Of a DNA stretch of 10,602 nucleotides, positions 5,561-10,602 are shown one piece after another. This stretch comes from JBJEXX01 sp051886215 (lineage in GTDB: Bacteria > Bacillota_I > Bacilli_A > RF39 > UBA660): contig JBJEXX010000079.1 in assembly GCA_051886215.1 (NCBI GenBank), positions 1 through 10,602 on the forward strand, in the 5' to 3' direction. The notes under the pieces were generated by a model, which did no database searches, had not been told where the DNA came from, and saw nothing but the letters and a program-made list of their open reading frames with translations. The position numbers and the translations under genes are program-made. Numbering within the stretch: position 1 is the stretch's first letter; every line of letters starts with the position of its first letter.

Positions 5561-7161
5561 TATAGTGTTGAATATATACCTACTCCTAATGGTAAGCCAA
5601 TTAAATACCAACCAATTATCAATACTATCCATACTAAAGATATTATTGCAAAATATGGTGCTACATATTTTAAGGCTTTTCCTATACCAATCGGTTTTTC
5701 TTTTTTATCGTTATATATGTTTAAATATCCAATGAATATTACAAAAGATGCTAGAAGAGGTGTGAAACCATTAGTCATAGAATCAGCAGCTCTAAACATA
5801 AATTGAGCAAATTGTGGTGATATATTGCTTTGCATTAACATTGGTACCATTACAGGTGAAAGTATCTGCCATTTTGCAGCTGGTGAAGTTAAGAATAGAT
5901 TACTAATCGCAATAACTAATATACATAGTATTATTAATGGTATTCCTGAAAAATTTAAAGATTCAACTAAATTAGCTCCCCAACCAGTTATAACTGTACC
6001 AATATTAGTTTTTCTAAAAAGCGCAATAAATTGTGACGCCACAAACATAAGTAATATTAACTCTCCGATATTAGACATGTATTTTGTATATCCTTTAACA
6101 ATATCCTTATCACTCTTTATTGTCTTAGCTCCTATTCCATAGGCTATTCCTGCACAAATAAATAAGATTGCAATCATAAAAGTGAATCCATCTTGGAAAT
6201 ATGAATTTTCTCCAAATAATTGATTTACATAAGTTGTTTCTTTTAAATCAAGTAACATTCCAGACCATGGTAAATTTGGAATTAACATATATATAAATAA
6301 AAGAATAATTATAATTGAAACAATTAAAGCATTTCTTAAACCTTTTTTTTCGTTTTTTTCGCGAGAAATTTTGTTTTGTTCATAGTTTTCAACTTCTTGT
6401 TTACTTATTACTCCTATTTCTTGTGTTTTAATAAGTTCTGAAGTGACAGTATATTTTCCTAATCTTTTAATAACTATTTTTTCTATTATAATGGTTCCCA
6501 CGATAGATAAAACAACTGAAGCGACTATCATTATTATTAAATTTGAAGCTAATCCAACATGATAAGCTGAATCAATAAGATGAGCAGATGCTTCTGTTAT
6601 AGGATTCAGTACAATTTCCATTGATCCTACAAAAATAGTCGTACCATATCCAAAGGCAACTCCAGAAAATGCAGCAATTATACCAGCAATAGGATTTCTT
6701 CCTTTATACAGAAATAAAAGTGCTCCTATTGGAATTAATATAGCAAAACCAACTTCATTTATTAAGCTAGATATAGTAGAAATAAAAATTAATAAAAATG
6801 TTAATACCCAGCCATCTAGTTTTAATAATTTTTTTCTAATAATTGTATCTAAAAGTCCTGTTGATTCTGCTATACCAACACCTAAAAGCGATATTAAAAG
6901 CATACTTAAAGGTGTGAAACTAATAAAATTTACCGCTGCATTACTAATAAAATAACTTAGACCATCATAATTTAATAAGCTTTCTACTGTAACTAATGTT
7001 TTTTCTAATATTTGTGTGTTTTTTCCAACTATACTATAAGTAGATTGCATTTCAAAAAAAGAAAAAATACCACTTAATATAAAAGTAAGAATTATTAATA
7101 TTATATATGTCGTAATTGGATGTAAGGAAAATTTCTTTAATTTTAATTTTTTCTTTTTCAT
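5560..7161 (-). CDS. AbgT-family membrane transporter
   Basis: Integral inner-membrane transporter of the AbgT family (E. coli AbgT imports p-aminobenzoyl-glutamate; MtrF/YdaH are reported to export sulfonamides). The 533-aa product has a short basic N-terminus, a membrane helix at about 16-36, then the family block FISFTPLSMLLISLLGVGIAE (79-99), followed by NEVGFAILIPIGALLFL (135-151) and GRNPIAGIIAAFSGVAFG (154-171). A cytoplasmic charged loop covers about 228-275. The C-terminal half carries LTSPAAKWQILSPVMVPM (424-441) and FRAADSMTNGFTPL (456-469). W431, P449 and R457 have the 18/26 spacing I recall for the transport residues of MtrF. The GTxDP-like segment reads GSMEIVL, with Glu182 in place of Asp. 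AGGTA precedes the ATG, 10 nt after the DUF951 gene, so it belongs to the soj-spo0J operon. Substrate and direction are not predictable. Confidence 0.88.
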   Translation of the reverse strand: MKKKKLKLKKFSLHPITTYIILIILTFILSGIFSFFEMQSTYSIVGKNTQILEKTLVTVESLLNYDGLSYFISNAAVNFISFTPLSMLLISLLGVGIAESTGLLDTIIRKKLLKLDGWVLTFLLIFISTISSLINEVGFAILIPIGALLFLYKGRNPIAGIIAAFSGVAFGYGTTIFVGSMEIVLNPITEASAHLIDSAYHVGLASNLIIMIVASVVLSIVGTIIIEKIVIKRLGKYTVTSELIKTQEIGVISKQEVENYEQNKISREKNEKKGLRNALIVSIIIILLFIYMLIPNLPWSGMLLDLKETTYVNQLFGENSYFQDGFTFMIAILFICAGIAYGIGAKTIKSDKDIVKGYTKYMSNIGELILLMFVASQFIALFRKTNIGTVITGWGANLVESLNFSGIPLIILCILVIAISNLFLTSPAAKWQILSPVMVPMLMQSNISPQFAQFMFRAADSMTNGFTPLLASFVIFIGYLNIYNDKKEKPIGIGKALKYVAPYFAIISLVWIVLIIGWYLIGLPLGVGIYSTL

Positions 7162-7171
7162 AAATACCTCG

Positions 7172-7369
7172 CTATTCTACTACTTTTTTTAGTTTTTTAT
7201 TAAATTCTATTCTAGGCATCATTATTGTTCTACCACAATTTAGACATTTTATTTTTATATCAGCACCTGTTCTAACAATTTCCCAATTGTTTGTACCACA
7301 TGGATGTTGTTTTTTCATAATTACTTTTGTTCCCACTTGATAATTATTATTCATTTTATCCCTACTCAT
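7172..7369 (-). CDS. DUF951 domain protein (YyzM-like)
   Basis: Small basic protein of unknown function, found next to spo0J in many Firmicutes. The family hallmark HPCG is at 22-25, followed by ADIKIKCLNCGRTIMMPR (about 36-53). Cys24 and the CLNC pair could bind a metal ion, as in a zinc ribbon. Length is as expected (about 63-67). The outer ATG (7369) overlaps the spo0J stop in the 8-nt pattern ATGAGTAG and lacks a Shine-Dalgarno sequence. An internal ATG at 7354 (Met6) has TAGGGA 5 nt upstream and gives an N-terminus closer to the length seen in homologues, so the start is uncertain by five residues. It lies between spo0J and the transporter gene in the soj operon. Confidence 0.88.
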   Translation of the reverse strand: MSRDKMNNNYQVGTKVIMKKQHPCGTNNWEIVRTGADIKIKCLNCGRTIMMPRIEFNKKLKKVVE

Positions 7370-8243
7370 AATTTATATTTAAGATTTCTAATATTCTATT
7401 TAAATCTTCTTGATTAGAAAAACTAATATTTACTTTGTTATTTTTTATTTTAACTTTTGTTCCTAGCTTATCACATAAAAACTCTTCTATTGGTTTATAT
7501 GTATAATCTACTGTTTTATGTGTTTTTATTGTATTTTTTTTCTGATATAAATCGTTTGAAGTTATTTCTTCTACTTGTCTAACACTTAATTTTTCTTCAA
7601 CTATTTTATTTGCTAAATTAATTATTTCTTCATTTGAACTCATTTTACTTAAGGCTCTAGCATGACCCATAGTAATTTGATTAGTCATTATCAAATCTTT
7701 TACTTCTTCTGGTAAAGTTAGTAATCCTAGCATATTTGTAATATGACTTCTGCTTTTACCTAAGTGATGCGCTAATTCTTCTTGAGTTAAATTTAAGTTT
7801 TCTTGTAATTTTTTATAAGCGGTTGCTTCTTCTATAGAATTTAAATTTTCCCTTTGAAGATTCTCTAATAATGCAATTTCCATCATATCTTTATCACTAA
7901 AATCTCTAATTATGGCAGGTATTGTTTTTGCTCCTGCTAATTTAGATGCTTTTACACGACGTTCACCAGCAATTATTTCATAACCTTTTATACTTTTTTT
8001 AACTATAATTGGTTGAAATACTCCGTGTTCTTTTATAGAATTTGCTAATTCATTTAAAGCATCTTCATCAAAGTATTTTCTAGGTTGATAAGGATTGCTT
8101 CTCAACTCGTCTAACGATATTTCTACTATTTCATCTTTTGATGTTTGTTCTATAATTTTATTTTCTAATTTATCATAATCTAGTGGTTCATTATTAAATA
8201 GTTCTTCTAAACCACGTCCTAAGGCTCTTCTTTTAGTTTCCAT
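7362..8243 (-). CDS. parB: Chromosome-partitioning protein ParB (Spo0J)
   Basis: CTP-dependent DNA clamp that loads at parS, spreads, recruits SMC and stimulates the ATPase of ParA/Soj. The 293-aa product has an N-terminal LGRGLEELF (8-16), the ParA-stimulating segment. Then come the ParB/Srx domain with NPYQPRKYF (50-58), HGVFQPIIV (73-81), the CTP-binding box GERRVKA (93-99) and ENLQREN (127-133). The helix-turn-helix is TQEELAHHLGKSRSHITNML (about 153-172), closely resembling Spo0J, followed by GHARAL. A C-terminal dimerisation domain covers about 250-290. The ATG overlaps the last 11 nt of soj and is preceded by a perfect AAGGAGG inside soj, so the pair is co-translated. No parS-like palindrome was found inside the gene, unlike B. 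subtilis spo0J. Confidence 0.96.
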   Translation of the reverse strand: METKRRALGRGLEELFNNEPLDYDKLENKIIEQTSKDEIVEISLDELRSNPYQPRKYFDEDALNELANSIKEHGVFQPIIVKKSIKGYEIIAGERRVKASKLAGAKTIPAIIRDFSDKDMMEIALLENLQRENLNSIEEATAYKKLQENLNLTQEELAHHLGKSRSHITNMLGLLTLPEEVKDLIMTNQITMGHARALSKMSSNEEIINLANKIVEEKLSVRQVEEITSNDLYQKKNTIKTHKTVDYTYKPIEEFLCDKLGTKVKIKNNKVNISFSNQEDLNRILEILNINYE

Positions 8244-9018
8244 TTCTTTCTATTACCTCCTTAGCTAAATTTAAGTATGCTTCACTACCTCTACTTTTTG
8301 GATCATAAGCAATAATTGGTTTACCATGTGATGGAGCTTCTGATAATCTTATTAATCTAGGAATAATCGTATTATAAACTTTCTCTCTAAAATATTTTCT
8401 AATTTCTTCAACAATTTCTAATCCTAAATTTGTTCTAGAATCAAGCATAGTTAAAAGAACCCCTTCTATTTCTAATTCTGGATTTAAATTTTTTTGAGCT
8501 AATATGATTGTATTTAATAATTGTGTAATACCTTCTAGAGCATAAAATTCACATTGTACCGGAATAATAACTGAATTAGATGCAGTTAAAGCATTGGTTG
8601 TAATAAGACCTAATGATGGAGGACAGTCTATTATTATAAAATCAAATTCTTTTTCTATTAAAGATAAATGTTTTTTTAATTGACCCCTTCTATCAAAATC
8701 TTGTTCTGTTTTACTTTTTTCTAATAATTCTATATCTATTCCTGCTAAATTTATTGTTGATGGCAATAAATATAAATTTTTATATTTTGTTTTAATCATT
8801 GCCTCTTTTATTTCTATATCATTAGATAAAACATCATAAACACTTTTGTTTATTTCTCCTTTATTTATTCCTACACCAGTTGTAGCATTACCTTGCGGAT
8901 CTAAATCTATTAATAAAACTTTTTTTCCAAGTAAAGCTAGTGAGGATGATAAATTAATACTTGTAGTTGTTTTTCCTACTCCACCTTTTTGATTTACTAA
9001 AGATATTATTTTTCCCAT
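8233..9018 (-). CDS. parA: Chromosome-partitioning ATPase ParA (Soj)
   Basis: Deviant Walker A ATPase that binds nucleoid DNA as an ATP dimer, moves ParB-origin complexes, and in B. subtilis (Soj) also regulates DnaA. The 261-aa product has KGGVGKTT at 11-18 with the signature Lys11, Walker A' IDLDPQGN at 37-44, and Walker B IIIDCPPSLG at 128-137. The segment VIIPVQCEFYALEGI follows. Length is near the 253 of Soj. The N-terminus starts directly with the P-loop strand (MGKIISLVNQ), with no helix-turn-helix extension, as in chromosomal rather than plasmid type Ia ParA. AAGGTGAG precedes the ATG. First gene of its operon and overlapping spo0J by 11 nt. Confidence 0.96.
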   Translation of the reverse strand: MGKIISLVNQKGGVGKTTTSINLSSSLALLGKKVLLIDLDPQGNATTGVGINKGEINKSVYDVLSNDIEIKEAMIKTKYKNLYLLPSTINLAGIDIELLEKSKTEQDFDRRGQLKKHLSLIEKEFDFIIIDCPPSLGLITTNALTASNSVIIPVQCEFYALEGITQLLNTIILAQKNLNPELEIEGVLLTMLDSRTNLGLEIVEEIRKYFREKVYNTIIPRLIRLSEAPSHGKPIIAYDPKSRGSEAYLNLAKEVIERNGN

Positions 9019-9047
9019 ACATACTCACCTTTTTCTTTTATATATTT

Positions 9048-9076
9048 ATTTTAACAAAAAAACTATTCTTTTTAAA
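9048..9076 (-). promoter_or_regulatory. Promoter of the soj-spo0J operon (extended -10 type)
   Basis: Minus-strand -10 TAAAAT (9053-9048) preceded by TG-T, with a weak -35 TTTAAA (9076-9071) at 17 nt. The predicted start near 9041 gives a leader of about 22 nt before soj. It lies between the noc terminator and soj. Confidence 0.5.
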
Positions 9077-9095
9077 CAAGAAGTTATATTTTTTG

Positions 9096-9121
9096 AAAAA
9101 AAAAGTAGTTATCTACTTTTT
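9096..9121 (-). terminator. Rho-independent terminator of the Noc-like gene
   Basis: On the minus strand AAAAAGTAG pairs with CTACTTTTT around ATAA (arms 9121-9113 and 9108-9100), and the transcript continues in a run of nine T residues (9104-9096). The stem overlaps the stop codon of the Noc-like gene (9120-9122), so transcription should end right at the gene. The upstream A-run makes it potentially active in both directions. Confidence 0.75.
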
Positions 9122-10406
9122 ATTCGCTTTTATTTATTCTGATTATTATTTGATAAGTTTCTCCAAAATCCATTCCTTCACTATCTATTTCAATTCCAGA
9201 TTTTTTCAATTCTTCTATCACATTTTGAACTTTTTGTACTGCTTCATCTTTAGTTGGTTTTTTATCATTTATTTCTAATTGTTCTATATCAGAATTTATT
9301 TTTTCTTCTTGATTATCAGCATCATCTGAAACATCTAATATTTCGTTCGTTTCTTTAATTTCTTCTTTAGAAGATTCAAATGTTGGTTGAATAGATTCTA
9401 ATTGATTTTCTATTTTATTATTTATTGCATCAATATTTTCTGTTTCTTTATTAAAATCTGGAACAAATTTAAAATCATCTTTTGCTTCTTTTGAATCATT
9501 TTCAGGAGTAAGTTTAATTAGTTTGTCTAAATCAACTATTGGTTCTTCTACTTTATTGATATCCTTACTTCTATTTCTTAATTCTTCTAAATCAGGAGTT
9601 GTTACTGCATCATAATTATTATCAGAGTTTATATTTAATAGTTTATCAATTGTCTCTATTGGTCTTTCTGCTTCATATTTAGTAACTGAGTCTTCCTTCT
9701 TTTCCTCTTTTGTTAATAAAGATTCTGTAGGAGATTCTAAACCTGGTAAAGGCGTTGATTTATTTTTTGATTTTATTTCTTCATCTAATTCTCTTACTGT
9801 CATTCTTGTATTTATTATTTTGTGAAGCATATCTATCTGATCATTTTCATTTTCTAAATTTAATAAACTTCTGGCATGACGTTCTGAAATTTTTTCTTTT
9901 AATAATGCATCTTGGACTTCATCTGGCAAAGTTAATAATCTCAATTTATTAGCTACTGCCGGTTGACTTTTTCCCATAGTTTTTGCTAATTCATATTGAG
10001 TCATTTGATCTAAATCCAAAATTTTTTGATATGTTCTTGCTTCTTCTATTGCACTTAAATTCTTTCTTTGTAAATTTTCTAATAAAGCAACCTTTGAAGA
10101 TTCTTTATCATCTAAATTTCTAATTATAGCTGGAATTTTAGTAAGTCCTGCCATAGCAGAGGCTTTATATCTTCTTTCTCCTGCAATAATTTCATATTTG
10201 TCACCAATTTTTCTAACTATGATTGGTTGTATAACACCATGTTCTTTTATTGATGCTGCAAGTTCTTTTAAGGCATTTTCATCAAAGCGTTCTCTTGGTT
10301 GGAATCTATTTGGAATAATATCATCTAAATATAAAGATACTACTTCTTTTGCTGAACTATCTGTATCAAAATTTGGTGTAGCGTCATTTAATTTTTCATT
10401 ATCCAT
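9120..10406 (-). CDS. noc: Noc-like ParB paralogue with long acidic linker
   Basis: ParB-family protein, probably the nucleoid-occlusion factor Noc that keeps the division septum off the chromosome. The 428-aa product has IPNRFQPRERF (31-41), HGVIQPIIV (56-64), the CTP box GERRYKA (77-83), ENLQRKN (110-116), a helix-turn-helix with GKSQPAVANKLRLLTLP (145-161) and SERHARSLL (174-182). The last two match Noc better than Spo0J, as does the position upstream of soj. A Glu/Asp/Asn-rich linker of about 175 residues (212-386) follows and carries a repeated PI-x-x-[IL]-DKL motif at 249-257 and 289-297. The C-terminus (387-428) looks like a small dimerisation domain ending YQIIIRI. B. subtilis Noc is 283 aa with a membrane-binding N-terminal helix; here the first 22 residues are polar and acidic instead. 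AGGG lies 7 nt before the ATG. Confidence 0.85.
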   Translation of the reverse strand: MDNEKLNDATPNFDTDSSAKEVVSLYLDDIIPNRFQPRERFDENALKELAASIKEHGVIQPIIVRKIGDKYEIIAGERRYKASAMAGLTKIPAIIRNLDDKESSKVALLENLQRKNLSAIEEARTYQKILDLDQMTQYELAKTMGKSQPAVANKLRLLTLPDEVQDALLKEKISERHARSLLNLENENDQIDMLHKIINTRMTVRELDEEIKSKNKSTPLPGLESPTESLLTKEEKKEDSVTKYEAERPIETIDKLLNINSDNNYDAVTTPDLEELRNRSKDINKVEEPIVDLDKLIKLTPENDSKEAKDDFKFVPDFNKETENIDAINNKIENQLESIQPTFESSKEEIKETNEILDVSDDADNQEEKINSDIEQLEINDKKPTKDEAVQKVQNVIEELKKSGIEIDSEGMDFGETYQIIIRINKSE

Positions 10407-10447
10407 GTATCATCCCTACCTTTTCCTTTTTATCCTATTCTTTTTAA

Positions 10448-10476
10448 ATTATAACTTATTTTTTTAAATATGACAA
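10448..10476 (-). promoter_or_regulatory. Promoter of the Noc-like gene
   Basis: Minus-strand -35 TTGTCA (10476-10471) and a perfect -10 TATAAT (10453-10448) are separated by exactly 17 nt. The predicted start near 10441 gives a leader of about 35 nt. Together with the terminator at 9096-9121 it makes the noc-like gene a single-gene unit. Confidence 0.75.
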
Positions 10477-10494
10477 TATTTTTTTATATAAATC

Positions 10495-10518
10495 AAAAAA
10501 GTCAATATTATTTTGACT
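10495..10518 (-). terminator. Terminator of the gene entering from the right edge
   Basis: On the minus strand AGTCAA (10518-10513) pairs with TTGACT (10505-10500) around a 7-nt loop and is followed by a T-run (10500-10495). It begins 11 nt after a TAA codon at 10532-10530, which supports a coding region ending there. Confidence 0.65.
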
Positions 10519-10529
10519 ATTTTTAATTA

Positions 10530-10601
10530 TTAAATATTACCAGTGTTCCCTAGTTTGACAGTTGTTGGTAAAAAATCTCCTCTAGATATTGAAAAATCTA
10601 G
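10530..10601 (-). CDS. C-terminal fragment of an unidentified protein (right edge)
   Basis: A minus-strand reading frame enters at the right edge and ends with TAA at 10532-10530. The 23 visible residues run LDFSISRGDFLPTTVKLG and end NTGNI. I do not recognise the family. In B. subtilis and many relatives noc is preceded by rsmG (gidB), whose C-terminus usually ends in a basic R-K-x-G-x-P-x-K-x-P-L pattern; that pattern is not seen here. The evidence that this is coding is the frame staying open to the edge and the terminator-like hairpin placed directly after the stop. With so few codons, an untranslated or differently framed explanation is possible. Confidence 0.4.
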   Translation of the reverse strand, partial: LDFSISRGDFLPTTVKLGNTGNI

Positions 10602-10602
10602 T

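Noticed and set aside
5825..6142. Plus-strand open frame opposite the transporter gene
   Set aside because: Lies inside the AbgT-family gene on the other strand and shows no coding signal of its own.
5560..7161. Transporter considered as a DcuC/YfcC-type carrier
   Set aside because: The SPAAKW...P...R..DS.TN block and the VGFAILIPIGAL segment match the AbgT family better.
8967..9278. Plus-strand Phe/Leu/Ile-rich frame spanning the noc-soj gap
   Set aside because: The apparent hydrophobic protein is the reverse reading of A/T runs, the terminator and the acidic end of the Noc-like gene; not a membrane protein.
9755..9952. Plus-strand open frame inside the Noc-like gene
   Set aside because: Antisense shadow of the ParB core and linker; low complexity and no start signals.
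10198..10467. Plus-strand open frame across the start of the Noc-like gene
   Set aside because: Overlaps the noc promoter, leader and conserved ParB region on the opposite strand; composition is that of an antisense reading.
10582..10601. Inverted repeat CTAGAT/ATCTAG with an 8-nt loop at the right edge
   Set aside because: Lies within the partial reading frame, has no adjacent T-run and is only 6 bp; likely chance in AT-rich DNA.
1..10602. CRISPR arrays, insertion sequences, tRNA genes, DnaA-box clusters
   Set aside because: No spaced direct repeats, transposase motifs, tRNA-like cloverleaf sequences or TTATCCACA boxes were seen; the origin is probably outside the window.

Overview
This is an AT-rich, entirely co-directional stretch of a low-GC Firmicutes chromosome. 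Every credible gene is on the minus strand. Gene content and order follow the origin-proximal block known from Bacillus subtilis: noc, soj, spo0J, a DUF951 gene, ychF, rpsF-ssb-rpsR, a gdpP-like gene, rplI, dnaB (called dnaC in B. subtilis). The 70-type promoters, strong Shine-Dalgarno sequences, very low GC and compact genes suggest an uncultured Bacilli or Erysipelotrichia/RF39-like gut lineage. That placement is inference. All visible Trp codons that I checked are TGG, and the genes read through in the standard bacterial code.

Five transcription units can be proposed, reading right to left. (1) A Noc-like ParB paralogue (10406-9120) has its own promoter and a terminator hairpin at its stop codon. 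(2) An operon starting at 9018 holds soj (ParA), spo0J (ParB), a DUF951 zinc-ribbon-like protein, an AbgT-family membrane transporter and, after a hairpin, a GNAT acetyltransferase. (3) ychF (from 4958) is translationally coupled to a class-I glutamine-amidotransferase-fold (peptidase C26) hydrolase. (4) rpsF-ssb-rpsR (from 3054) has a promoter, a structured leader resembling the S6:S18 autoregulatory motif, and a terminator after rpsR. (5) A stand-alone DHH/DHHA1 phosphodiesterase, rplI and dnaB (from 1964) have their own promoter; dnaB runs off the left edge.

Together these genes serve chromosome segregation and nucleoid organisation (units 1 and 2), ribosome assembly and ssDNA handling (unit 4), and cyclic-dinucleotide or nanoRNA turnover next to the replicative helicase (unit 5). 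The metabolic genes inserted between spo0J and rpsF (AbgT transporter, GNAT, C26 hydrolase) are the accessory part of an otherwise conserved block.

Nothing here is a clear new defence or mobile system. The items most worth a second look are: the Noc-like protein's long acidic linker with a duplicated motif and no obvious membrane-targeting N-terminus; the GdpP-like protein stripped to its catalytic half with GGGS in place of the usual GGGH motif; the rpsF leader; two identical 8-nt stop/start overlaps; and an unidentified C-terminal coding fragment at the right edge where rsmG might have been expected.
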